NCBI GenBank assembly: GCA_963708725.1
Contig: CAVPTL010000012.1
Span: 1 to 25,925, forward strand
Reading direction: 5' to 3'
From: CAVPTL01 sp963708725
GTDB lineage: Bacteria > Actinomycetota > Thermoleophilia > Gaiellales > JAICJC01
DNA: 25,925 bases
The notes under the pieces were generated by a model, which saw only the letters and a program-made list of their open reading frames with translations, did no database searches and had not been told where the DNA came from. Shown here piece after piece: positions 19,053 through 25,925 of the stretch. A program made the translations under genes and the position numbers. Positions within the stretch are counted from its first letter, which is position 1. Every line of letters begins with the position of its first letter.

Positions 19053-19922
19053 ATGTACGGTGACGTCAAGGTCGTCGAGTGCGGGCCGCGGGACGGCCTC
19101 CAGAACGAGGCGGTCACCGTCGGCTGGGAGGACAAGCTCGAGTTCATCCAGCTGCTCGCCGCCGCCGGCTGCCGCTGGATCGAGGCGGGATCGTTTGTCT
19201 CACCGCGACTCGTGCCCCAGATGGCGGATTCGGATCAGGTCATCGCCGCACTGCCCAAGGACACCGGCGTGGAGTACTCAGCACTGGTGCCCAACAGCCG
19301 CGGGCTGGAACGAGCCGTCGCCTGCGGGGTCACCACGATCGCCATCTTCACCGCCGCCACCGATGAGTTTGGGCTCGCAAACACCGGCACCACAATCGTC
19401 GAGTCGCTCGAAAACTACGCCGCCCTGGTGCGCGAAGCCGATGCGCTCGGTGTGCGCACCCGCGGATACGTGTCGGTCGCATTCGGGTGCCCGTACGAAG
19501 GCGCCGTTGCCCCTCGCACGGTCGCGCGAATCGCGGGCCGCCTGCTCGAGATGGGGTGCTTCGAGGTCGCTCTGGCCGACACCATCGGCATCGGCACCCC
19601 TCCGCTGGTGGCGGAAGTGCTCGCCGCGACCTTCGAGCAGGTCGGCGTCGAACAGCTCGGCCTCCACTTCCACGACACCCACGGCCAGGCGACCGCCAAC
19701 GTGCAGGTTGGGCTCGAGGCCGGTGTGCGCGTGTTCGATAGCGCCGCGTCGGGTCTCGGCGGATGTCCGTTCGCTCCCGGCGCGCCGGGCAACCTCTCGA
19801 CCGAGCAGCTGATCCTGACCCTTCACGCCGAGGGCTACACGACCGGCATCGACCCTGATGGCCTGACCGCGGCCAGCAGCTTCATCCGCACCAAGCTGGA
19901 AGCGGTCGGCGAGCCGGGGTGA
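19053..19922 (+). CDS. mvaB: Hydroxymethylglutaryl-CoA lyase
   Basis: Cleaves 3-hydroxy-3-methylglutaryl-CoA to acetyl-CoA and acetoacetate, the last step of leucine breakdown. It has 289 aa, a usual bacterial length. The DRE-TIM barrel shows the opening motif ECGPRDGLQNE (substrate and metal binding), GSFVSPRLVPQMAD (usually ASFVSP), the metal-binding HFHDTHGQ, and the signature Cys loop GLGGCPFAPGAPGN with the catalytic cysteine. The leaderless-type promoter and 31-bp palindrome lie directly upstream. The next gene overlaps its stop (GTGA). A related acyl-CoA lyase with a different substrate is possible, because no 3-methylcrotonyl-CoA carboxylase or isovaleryl-CoA dehydrogenase is in view. 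Confidence 0.9.
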   Translation: MYGDVKVVECGPRDGLQNEAVTVGWEDKLEFIQLLAAAGCRWIEAGSFVSPRLVPQMADSDQVIAALPKDTGVEYSALVPNSRGLERAVACGVTTIAIFTAATDEFGLANTGTTIVESLENYAALVREADALGVRTRGYVSVAFGCPYEGAVAPRTVARIAGRLLEMGCFEVALADTIGIGTPPLVAEVLAATFEQVGVEQLGLHFHDTHGQATANVQVGLEAGVRVFDSAASGLGGCPFAPGAPGNLSTEQLILTLHAEGYTTGIDPDGLTAASSFIRTKLEAVGEPG

Positions 19923-20740
19923 CCACCGAACTCGCCCCGGGGATCACTCACACCCAGGGCGCGGTGTGGGCGTGCAACTGCATCTCGATCGTTCGCGGCG
20001 GCGACGCGATCGTGGTGGACGCCTGCTGGAGCCGGGCCGACATCGAGGACGTGCGTGACCGTGTCGGTGACCGTGACACGCACCTGGTGATCACCCACGC
20101 CGACGTCGACCACGTGTGCGCGGTCGGATTGATGCCCAGGGCGACCGTCGTTGCCTCACCGGCAACCGCCGCCCGGATCGCCGATGGCAGCGCGGCGCGC
20201 GAGCTTCGGGCCGAGGCGGCGGCATGGGAGCTCGACCTGCCCGCCGATCTCCGCGTCGATCGGGTGGTCGAGACCGACGCGAGCATCGAGCTCGGCCCAT
20301 TTTCGGTCGCGACCGTGGACGCGCGGGGCCATGCGGTCGACGGCACCGGCTACGTCTTTCGCGAACACGGGATATTCGCCGTGGGCGATTACCTGATGAA
20401 ATCGCAGTATCCAATCGTGTGGTGGTCGGCGGTCGAGACGCTCGAGTCCACGCACCGTCTGCTCGCCGCCATCGACCGCTTCGATCTCGAGTGGGTCGTG
20501 CCTGGGCACGGGCCGGTGCTGAGCGTCAGCGAGGCCCGCCAGGTCGGCGCCGAAGACATTGACTACCTCGAACGAGTCGCGGCGGTGGCCGACGCCGCCC
20601 TGCGCGACGGACTCGGTCCAGGCGAATGGAGCGAGGCGGTGCAGAACGTCGAGGTGCCGCGGCCAGGGCGACCGGATATCGAGCAGCTGTGCCCTCGGCT
20701 GTCGCTCGCCGAGGCGACGTTCCGCGATCGCGGCCGCTAG
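19919..20740 (+). CDS. MBL-fold metallo-hydrolase with variant metal motif
   Basis: A 273-aa metallo-beta-lactamase fold protein. The metal motif is THADVDHV: the second His of the usual HxHxDH is Asp. Later ligand positions are present as DARGHAVDG, FAVGDYL and VVPGHGPV. HxDxDH variants exist in the family (for example SDWDH types), so activity is not excluded, but the metal site must differ. The GTG start at 19919 overlaps the lyase stop as GTGA, so the two are translationally coupled and a thioesterase-like or acyl-hydrolase role in the same pathway is plausible inference. Its TAG stop shares CTAG with the convergent CoA-transferase. Confidence 0.85.
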   Translation: MTTELAPGITHTQGAVWACNCISIVRGGDAIVVDACWSRADIEDVRDRVGDRDTHLVITHADVDHVCAVGLMPRATVVASPATAARIADGSAARELRAEAAAWELDLPADLRVDRVVETDASIELGPFSVATVDARGHAVDGTGYVFREHGIFAVGDYLMKSQYPIVWWSAVETLESTHRLLAAIDRFDLEWVVPGHGPVLSVSEARQVGAEDIDYLERVAAVADAALRDGLGPGEWSEAVQNVEVPRPGRPDIEQLCPRLSLAEATFRDRGR

Positions 20741-21948
20741 ACGATCCCGGCCTGGCCCAGTCGTTCGAGCTCGGCCTCTGAAATGCCGAGCAGCTCGCCA
20801 TAGACGGCGCCGTTGTCGCAACCCGGCTCCCACTTGCCCGACCACCGCACCGTGCTCGGCGTCTCGGAAAACCGCGGCACGACACCCGGGCCGCGCACCT
20901 CGCCGTGATGGGAATCGCTCTGGGTCACCACCATCTCGCGCGCCACGAAATGTTCGTCGGTGAGGATGTCGGCAGCCGTGTTGACCGGCGCACACACCAC
21001 CCCGGCGGCGTTCAGCAGGGCGCCGAGATCGTCGGCGTCGTGATCACGGGCCCAGTCACCGATGATGCCCTCGATCTCGTCCTGATGGCGTCCGCGAGCG
21101 AGATGGTCGACGAACCGCGGATCGTCGGCGAGCTGCGGCATCCCCATCGCAGCGCACAGGCGCCGAAACAGCGTGTCGTGGTTGGCCGCGATCACCACCC
21201 ACTTGTCATCGCGCGACCGAAACAGGTTCGAAGGCGCGATCCCGGCGAGGTTGGTGCCCGAGGCGCCGCGCACCTCACCGAGCGCCGCGTACTCGGTCAC
21301 GACGCTCTCGGTCATCGCAAAGCACGACTCGACCAGCGACACGTCGATCACCTGTCCCCGGCCGCCCCGCACCTCGCGGTGGTAGAGCGCGGCCAGCACC
21401 CCCTGCACCGCGAACATCGCGCCCAGCGAGTCTCCCAGCGACACCCCGTAGCGCGGCGGAGGCCCCTCCGGAAACCCGTTGAGATGGCGAAGCCCGCCGT
21501 AGGCCTCCGCGGCCGATGCGAATCCCACCCGATCGGCGTAGGGGCCGTCCTGACCGTAGCCCGACACTCGCGCCAGCACGACCCCCGGATTTCGCCCGCT
21601 CAGCGCCTCATAGCCAAGACCCCAGCGCTCGAGCGTTCCCGGCCGGAAGTTCTCGAGCACGACATCGCAGTGCTCCACGAGTTGCAGGGCGATTTCCTGC
21701 CCCTCTGACTGGCGCAGGTCGAGCGTGATGCAGCGCTTGTTGCGGGCCATCACCGGCCACCACAGACCGCGGCCGTCGACCGTCTTTCCCCAGTCGCGCA
21801 TCGGATCGGGCCGATCGGGGGCCTCGATCTTGATCACGTCGGCGCCCATGTCGGCCAGAAGCCGGCCAGCGAACGGGCCGGCGATCAACGCCCCCATCTC
21901 GAGCACCCGTACGCCCTCGAGCGCACCCGGTTTTCGGTTCTCTGACAC
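20737..21948 (-). CDS. Family III CoA-transferase (CaiB/BaiF type)
   Basis: Moves CoA between acyl-CoA and a free acid. It has 403 aa from the GTG at 21948, matching the family's length near 400. The N-terminus LEGVRVLEMGALIAGPFAGR and LLADMGADVIKIEAP is diagnostic, followed by the catalytic-aspartate region NKRCITLDLRQSEGQ, CDVVLENFRPGTLERWGLGY and ARVSGYGQDGPYADRVGF. The open frame continues another 78 codons upstream to 22182, but those overlap the divergent aminotransferase and lack homology. Substrates cannot be inferred. Its neighbours are the lyase/MBL pair (convergent) and a class III aminotransferase (divergent, 76 bases apart). Confidence 0.93.
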   Translation of the reverse strand: MSENRKPGALEGVRVLEMGALIAGPFAGRLLADMGADVIKIEAPDRPDPMRDWGKTVDGRGLWWPVMARNKRCITLDLRQSEGQEIALQLVEHCDVVLENFRPGTLERWGLGYEALSGRNPGVVLARVSGYGQDGPYADRVGFASAAEAYGGLRHLNGFPEGPPPRYGVSLGDSLGAMFAVQGVLAALYHREVRGGRGQVIDVSLVESCFAMTESVVTEYAALGEVRGASGTNLAGIAPSNLFRSRDDKWVVIAANHDTLFRRLCAAMGMPQLADDPRFVDHLARGRHQDEIEGIIGDWARDHDADDLGALLNAAGVVCAPVNTAADILTDEHFVAREMVVTQSDSHHGEVRGPGVVPRFSETPSTVRWSGKWEPGCDNGAVYGELLGISEAELERLGQAGIV

Positions 21949-21983
21949 GGCACCGCGAAGCGTACCGCCGACGCGATCCGCTA

Positions 21984-22002
21984 CCTTGGGTGGACACCAA
22001 GG
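21984..22002. promoter_or_regulatory. Inverted repeat between divergent genes
   Basis: CCTTGG and CCAAGG (21984-21989 and 21997-22002) form a 6-bp inverted repeat with a 7-base spacer in the 76-base gap between the CoA-transferase and aminotransferase starts. It is a candidate shared operator; the regulator is unknown. Confidence 0.35.
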
Positions 22003-22024
22003 ATCAGACCGAGGAGCGCTCAGA

Positions 22025-23359
22025 ATGCCCAACCTGGAGAGTCCCGCAACCGATGTGCTCGACCTCGACGCCGGGCAGGACGCCGAGTGGCTTTCGTGGT
22101 CACGGATGGCCGACTTCGTCGACGCCGAACCGCCGGTGTACGTCGGCGGGGAGGGGCCGTACATCTCCGACTCCAAGGGCAACCGCTACTTCGACGGCGT
22201 ATCGGGCCTGTTCACGACCCAGGTTGGATACAGCTTTGGCAAGGAGTTTGCGACCGCGGCGGCGACGCAGCTCGAACAGCTCGGCTTCTATCCCAACTGG
22301 GCGGCGACCAATCCGACGACGCTCGCGCTGAACGATCGGGTGCTCGGCGTCGCCCCCGAGCAGATGGAGCGCATCTACTTCACCTCCGGCGGCTCGGAGG
22401 CCGTGGAAGCGGCGATGAAGCTGATCCGCCAGCACTTTCTGGCGCTCGAGCAGCCTTCCCGGCGGAAGTTCATCGCCCGCCGCGGGGCCTACCACGGGTG
22501 CACCTATGGCGCTCTGTCGCTGACGGGGATCTCGTCCGCCCGGGCCCCGTTCGAGCCGCTTCTGCCCGATGTTCGCCACGTCGATAACACCGATCGTCGC
22601 AACTGGCCAGGGCTGGATGACGACGCCTACGTCAAGGCCAGCGTGGCCGCCTTCGAGCGAGTGCTTCTGGCCGAGGGGCCCGAGACGGTCGCCGCGGTCG
22701 TGGTCGAGCCGGTGCAAAACGCCGGTGGTTGCCTGGTGCCGCCGCCGGGCTACGGCGCGGCGCTGCGCGAGTTGTGCGATCGCCACGGCGTGCTTTTGTG
22801 GTGCGATGAGGTGATCACGGGATTTGGGCGGCTGGGTGAGTGGTTTGGCTCCTCGCGGCTTGGCTTTGGCCCCGACGTGATCACGTTCGCGAAGGGCATC
22901 ACGTCGGGGTATGCACCGCTCGGCGGCGCGCTTTTCAGCTCACAGATCGCCGCATCGTTTCTGGGGAGCAAGGACGTGTACATGCACGGCCACACCTTCG
23001 GTGGCCATCCGCTGGCGTGTGCCATCGCCCTTCGCAACCTCGATCTGCTCGAGTCCGAGGACGTGTTCGGAAACGTGCGAGAGCACGAGGCCTACCTGCA
23101 CGAACGCCTTCAGGACGTGGTGGACGGCTCCCCGGTGGCGGTGGACACCCGCGGTCTCGGGTTCTTCCATGCGATCGAGCTACGCGACGCAGCCACGGCC
23201 GCGCGCGCCGGTGCGGCGATCCGTGAGCATGGCGTGATCGTGCGCGTGGACGTGCGGGTGAACCCGTGCCTTGCCATCTCGCCGCCGCTGATCTCGAGTC
23301 GTGCCGACATCGACGCGCTCGCTCGGGGAATCTCCGCGGGACTCGCCGACATCGCCTAG
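22025..23359 (+). CDS. Class III PLP-dependent aminotransferase (omega type)
   Basis: A fold-type I, class III aminotransferase of 444 aa, of the beta-alanine/taurine:pyruvate or amine transaminase kind. Motifs: FTSGGSEAVEAAMKL (cofactor phosphate), FIARRGAYHGCTYGALS, VVVEPVQNAGG, the PLP-contacting aspartate in LLWCDEVITGFGRLGEWFGS, and the Schiff-base lysine in VITFAKGITSGYAPLGG. A C-terminal substrate loop (RVDVRVNPCLAISPPL) is also typical. The start at 22025 is preceded by GAGGAG and begins the family-like N-terminus; the frame is open 300 bases further upstream but there it overlaps the CoA-transferase. The amino donor cannot be read from sequence. Confidence 0.93.
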   Translation: MPNLESPATDVLDLDAGQDAEWLSWSRMADFVDAEPPVYVGGEGPYISDSKGNRYFDGVSGLFTTQVGYSFGKEFATAAATQLEQLGFYPNWAATNPTTLALNDRVLGVAPEQMERIYFTSGGSEAVEAAMKLIRQHFLALEQPSRRKFIARRGAYHGCTYGALSLTGISSARAPFEPLLPDVRHVDNTDRRNWPGLDDDAYVKASVAAFERVLLAEGPETVAAVVVEPVQNAGGCLVPPPGYGAALRELCDRHGVLLWCDEVITGFGRLGEWFGSSRLGFGPDVITFAKGITSGYAPLGGALFSSQIAASFLGSKDVYMHGHTFGGHPLACAIALRNLDLLESEDVFGNVREHEAYLHERLQDVVDGSPVAVDTRGLGFFHAIELRDAATAARAGAAIREHGVIVRVDVRVNPCLAISPPLISSRADIDALARGISAGLADIA

Positions 23360-23363
23360 CGCT

Positions 23364-23719
23364 TCAGCCTGGAGCACTCGCCAGGGTGATCCGGCGATCG
23401 AGCGCCAGCCGCGCGCGCTTCATCGGCTCGGACGTCCCGCTGGCCACGAACTGTGCGTTTGCGAGCAGGAGGTAGGCGTCGAGCTCGAACGCGAGCTGAG
23501 CGGCGTCCTCGCCGGGATCGAGCGTCCCCTCGGCCTGGGCGTCGCGAATCGCCGTCTCGAGCAGGCCGAACCAGCCCTCGACGGCCTCCACCGCGAGGTC
23601 GCCGCGCGAACCCGTAAGCGTCGAAGCGACGGGGGTGCTTCTTCGCATCCGTGGCCGCCGAGATGGATACCCATCCCGGGCCGGTGCGCGGCGACCTGAG
23701 GTGCGTTGGTGTCGGTCAT
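23364..23719 (-). pseudogene. TetR-family regulator remnant lacking the DNA-binding domain
   Basis: The last 90 codons (23636 to 23364) read like the C-terminal ligand-binding domain of a TetR/AcrR regulator (TPVASTLTG, then DLAVEAVEGWFGLLETAIRD, AAQLAFELDAYLLLANAQF and MKRARLALDRR). A TetR protein should have about 100 more residues in front, including the helix-turn-helix. Instead the ATG at 23719 gives only MTDTNAPQVAAHRPG, in another frame, before the C-terminal half starts. The natural start and the end seem kept while the middle is lost. This is an internal deletion, biological or assembly-made. Two likely TetR operators still flank the start. Confidence 0.6.
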
Positions 23720-23721
23720 GT

Positions 23722-23750
23722 TTGCAAGATAGCACGAACGATCGTATACT
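23722..23750 (+). promoter_or_regulatory. Sigma70-type promoter for the receiver-flavoprotein gene
   Basis: TTGCAA (23722-23727), a 17-base spacer and TATACT (23745-23750) form a near-consensus promoter. Transcription would start near 23757, giving a leader of about 43 bases that contains a strong GAGGAGGAGGGG ribosome binding site. Confidence 0.65.
23734..23746. promoter_or_regulatory. TetR-type operator copy 1
   Basis: ACGAACGATCGTA, with ACGA/TCGT half-sites, covers the spacer and first bases of the -10 element. It matches copy 2 at 12 of 13 positions. Confidence 0.55.
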
Positions 23751-23762
23751 CACCAATCTAGA

Positions 23763-23775
23763 ACGACCGATCGTA
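23763..23775. promoter_or_regulatory. TetR-type operator copy 2
   Basis: ACGACCGATCGTA lies exactly 29 bases after copy 1, just downstream of the predicted transcription start. Occupation of both copies would block the rightward gene and cover the leftward tetR promoter. Confidence 0.55.
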
Positions 23776-23783
23776 CTCTTTTT

Positions 23784-23795
23784 GAGGAGGAGGGG
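23784..23795 (+). promoter_or_regulatory. Strong ribosome binding site fixing a GTG start
   Basis: GAGGAGGAGGGG ends four bases before the GTG at 23800 and rules out the longer frame opening at 23635. Confidence 0.7.
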
Positions 23796-23799
23796 TCAA

Positions 23800-25494
23800 G
23801 TGGACTCCCACCAGCAGGCACCACCAATCATCTTTTTGATCTCGTCCGACCCGTCGGTGCTCGCGGCGCTCGAAGCTGACCTCGACCGCCGTTTCGGAAA
23901 CGACACGACCATCACCGCACACAACCACCCCGCCGAGGGGCTGGCGCAGCTCGCCGAGCTGGCCGCGTCCGAAGCGCCGGTCGCGTTGGTCATCGCCGAT
24001 CAGCAGATCGCCGACACCACGGGAATCGAGTTCCTGGCAAGTGCCCACGAGCTGCACCCCCTCGCCAAGCGCATCCTGCTCGTGGAGCGCGATTACACCG
24101 CGGCCAACCCGATCGTGCCGGCGATGATGCTCGGCCAGATCGACTACCACCTGGTGAAGCCGTGGTTCCCGGACCATGGGCTCTACCCAGCGGTCAGCGA
24201 GTTTCTCGCCAACTGGGCGCGGTCTGATCCCCAGGGACAGTTCTCGATGTTTCGCATCGCCGGCGTCGAGAACACCGCGCGCGCCCACGAGATTCGCGAC
24301 CTCCTGACCCGATTCCACACTCCCTACAGCTTCCACAGCTCCGACTCCGCCGAGGGCGTTGCGCTCCTGGACGAAGCGGGCCAATCGGCTTCGCGGCTAC
24401 CGACGATGATCCGTCACGACGGCCGAGTGCTGGTCGACCCGACCAACGGCGACCTGATCGAGGCGGTGGGCGGTGGAACGCGCCTGGGAGCCGACACCTA
24501 CGACGTCGCGATCATCGGTGCTGGGCCGGCCGGTCTCTCGGCCGCGGTGTACTCGGCCTCGGAGGGCCTCGAGACGGTCGTGATCGAGCAGCAGATCTCG
24601 GGCGGCCAGGCAGGATCGAGCACACGCATCCGAAACGTCCCCGGCTTCACCTGGGGAATCGGCGGCCACGATCTCTCCTATCGCGCATGCGAACAGGCGT
24701 GGTTGTTCGGGGCAAACCTCGTCTTCGCCCAGACGGCGGCGAGCGTACGCCGATCGGGCGAGGAGTTCGTGATCCAGGTCGCCGACGGCGAACAGGTCTC
24801 CGCCCGAGCGGTGGTGCTGGCCACCGGCGTCTCCTGGCGCCGGCTGGGAATCCCCGCGCTCGAGCGGCTGATCGGAGCCGGTGTCTTCTACGGCGCAGCT
24901 GCGAGCGAGTCGCGCGCAATGCGCGGCCGGCACGCGTGCGTGGTCGGTGGCGGAAATGCAGCCGGCCAGGCCGCAGCCCACCTCGCGAAGTACGCGGAGC
25001 GCGTCACCCTGCTGGTGCGCGGAGGCTCGCTCGAGAAGAGCATGTCGGAGTACCTCATCTCCGAACTGCGCGGGGCCGCGAACGTCGACGTTCGTCTCGA
25101 CACCGAGTTGGTCGGCGCCGACGGTGACCGGCAGCTGGAGGCGGTGCGGGTTCGCGACCGTCTGACCGGCCGGCTCGACCGGATCTCGACCGCGGGGCTG
25201 TTCGTGATGATCGGAGCCGAGCCGCACACCGGGTGGCTCGACGGCACCGTCGATCGGGACGAGCGGGGCTTCATCCTCACCGGCAGCGATGTGGACAGCG
25301 AGGGCGAATGGCCACTGGCGCGGGCACCGATGCTGCTCGAGACCAGCGTGCCGGGAGTCTTTGCGACCGGCGACGTGCGGCACGGCTCGGTCAAGCGCGT
25401 GACGACCGCCATGGGCGAAGGGGCAACTGTCGTCCAACTGATGCACCACTATCTCGAGCAGCGCGAGCCGCTCGCAGCCGCAGCGGTTTCCTAG
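23800..25494 (+). CDS. Fused receiver / thioredoxin-like / thioredoxin-reductase-like flavoprotein
   Basis: A 564-aa three-part protein. Residues about 8-125 are a response-regulator receiver with Asp67 (LVIADQQIADTTG) and Lys120 (HLVKPW); the usual Thr/Ser switch residue is not evident. Residues about 148-225 (FRIAGVENTARAHEIRDLLT, PYSFHSSD, RLPTMIRHDGRVLVDPT) look like a thioredoxin/glutaredoxin fold without CxxC. Residues 234-564 are a thioredoxin-reductase-like FAD/NAD(P) module with GAGPAG (240-245), VVGGGNAAGQAA and GVFATGDVRHGSVKRV. Where thioredoxin reductase has the CATC redox pair, this protein has FYGAAASES, so it cannot reduce thioredoxin in the normal way. It belongs to a known group of fused regulator/reductase-like proteins of unknown partner. 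The GTG start follows a strong ribosome binding site and a regulated promoter. Confidence 0.9.
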   Translation: MDSHQQAPPIIFLISSDPSVLAALEADLDRRFGNDTTITAHNHPAEGLAQLAELAASEAPVALVIADQQIADTTGIEFLASAHELHPLAKRILLVERDYTAANPIVPAMMLGQIDYHLVKPWFPDHGLYPAVSEFLANWARSDPQGQFSMFRIAGVENTARAHEIRDLLTRFHTPYSFHSSDSAEGVALLDEAGQSASRLPTMIRHDGRVLVDPTNGDLIEAVGGGTRLGADTYDVAIIGAGPAGLSAAVYSASEGLETVVIEQQISGGQAGSSTRIRNVPGFTWGIGGHDLSYRACEQAWLFGANLVFAQTAASVRRSGEEFVIQVADGEQVSARAVVLATGVSWRRLGIPALERLIGAGVFYGAAASESRAMRGRHACVVGGGNAAGQAAAHLAKYAERVTLLVRGGSLEKSMSEYLISELRGAANVDVRLDTELVGADGDRQLEAVRVRDRLTGRLDRISTAGLFVMIGAEPHTGWLDGTVDRDERGFILTGSDVDSEGEWPLARAPMLLETSVPGVFATGDVRHGSVKRVTTAMGEGATVVQLMHHYLEQREPLAAAAVS

Positions 25495-25892
25495 CGCGAC
25501 GACCGAACGAACCACATCGTGACGGTGGTGCCGTCAATCCCGGGGTCGATATCAACGGCCGACGACAGCTCACGGATCAGAAGCAGGCCCACGCCCGCTC
25601 CGCCAGCTGCCCTGAGGTTGAAGCTGCGCGCGCCCGAACCCTCGTCGGCAACGACCACCTCCAGGCCCTCACCCGACATCACGACGGTGACGATGATCGA
25701 CCCGGGGCCGTCCGGGTAGGCGTGCCGAACGACGTTGGCGGTCGCCTCGGTGAGCGCCAGCCCCACCGCCTCGTCATCGAAGCCGTGGCCACGGATCGCA
25801 TCCAGCAGCCACCACCGAAGCGCGGGCACGCTTCCCGGCACCGCATCGATCCGCCGCGGCCCCATGCTCCTGGTTTCGGTCATCACAGTCAC
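25491..25892 (-). CDS. RsbW-like anti-sigma factor / serine kinase (GHKL ATPase)
   Basis: A 133-aa HATPase of the RsbW/SpoIIAB-like class, which binds a stress sigma factor and phosphorylates an anti-anti-sigma protein. N box ALTEATANVVRHAY, G1 box VADEGSG and G2-like GVGLLLIREL are present; the N-terminal SVPALRWWLLDAI helix is typical. The GTG at 25892 has GAGG five bases upstream and is preferred over the ATG at 25883. No sigma factor or STAS gene is visible before the window ends 33 bases upstream. Its TAG stop shares CTAG with the convergent flavoprotein gene. Confidence 0.88.
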   Translation of the reverse strand: MTVMTETRSMGPRRIDAVPGSVPALRWWLLDAIRGHGFDDEAVGLALTEATANVVRHAYPDGPGSIIVTVVMSGEGLEVVVADEGSGARSFNLRAAGGAGVGLLLIRELSSAVDIDPGIDGTTVTMWFVRSSR

Positions 25893-25925
25893 TCCGTCCT
25901 CATTTCCAGATGGGGGGTTCCCGCG

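Noticed and set aside
21949..22182. N-terminal extension of the CoA-transferase
   Set aside because: It overlaps the divergent aminotransferase start and lacks family homology; the GTG at 21948 gives the usual length.
23635..23799. N-terminal extension of the receiver-flavoprotein
   Set aside because: It would run through the tetR start, the promoter and the operators. The strong ribosome binding site before 23800 decides the start.

Overview
The window is GC-rich and gene-dense, with many GTG/TTG starts, leaderless-type promoters and an actinobacterial gene set (acetate permease plus acetyl-CoA synthetase, MarR-GNAT fusion, fused receiver/thioredoxin-reductase-like protein, RsbW-like kinase, kumamolisin-type peptidase, DUF2339 protein). 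I infer an actinobacterium, perhaps of the Thermoleophilia/Solirubrobacterales type; the lineage is a guess from gene content. No tRNA, rRNA, CRISPR array or insertion sequence was recognised. No stretch over 300 bases lacks a gene.

Bases 1-5429 (minus strand) form a defence-type operon that runs off the left edge. In transcription order it encodes a degenerate RelA/SpoT-like HD protein fused to a domain resembling one in ScoMcrA-type restriction enzymes, a GHKL (MORC/MutL-like) ATPase, and a Z1-domain SF2 helicase. The GHKL plus Z1 pair is the known core of MORC-type restriction-modification-like systems. The HD-fusion partner is the most unusual item in the window. This block is visibly less GC-rich and uses TTA and ATA codons, suggesting horizontal acquisition.

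Bases 5648-10347 carry a NodB polysaccharide deacetylase, a secreted S53 (sedolisin) peptidase broken by several frameshifts, and, convergent to it, a Nudix hydrolase translationally coupled to a frameshifted TolB-like propeller protein. Bases 10471-13095 are an acetate uptake and activation operon (SatP-type permease and Acs). Then come a small Cys-rich membrane protein, a LysE-type exporter and a frameshifted DUF2339 polytopic membrane protein.

Bases 16948-23359 look catabolic: an amidohydrolase, a MarR-GNAT protein, a divergent hydroxymethylglutaryl-CoA lyase coupled to an MBL-fold hydrolase, a family III CoA-transferase and a divergent class III aminotransferase. With Acs they would suit breakdown of branched-chain or amino-acid-derived acyl-CoAs, but that link is inference. 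The right end has a TetR remnant without its DNA-binding domain, twin operators, a receiver-Trx-flavoprotein fusion without the redox CxxC, and a convergent RsbW-like kinase.

Three convergent gene pairs share their stop codons on one CTAG or CTAA tetranucleotide. About fifteen frame breaks are concentrated in four genes (Z1, S53, propeller, DUF2339), while roughly 15 kb of other coding sequence is clean. In Z1 every break is explained by loss of one base from a homopolymer, which points to sequencing error.
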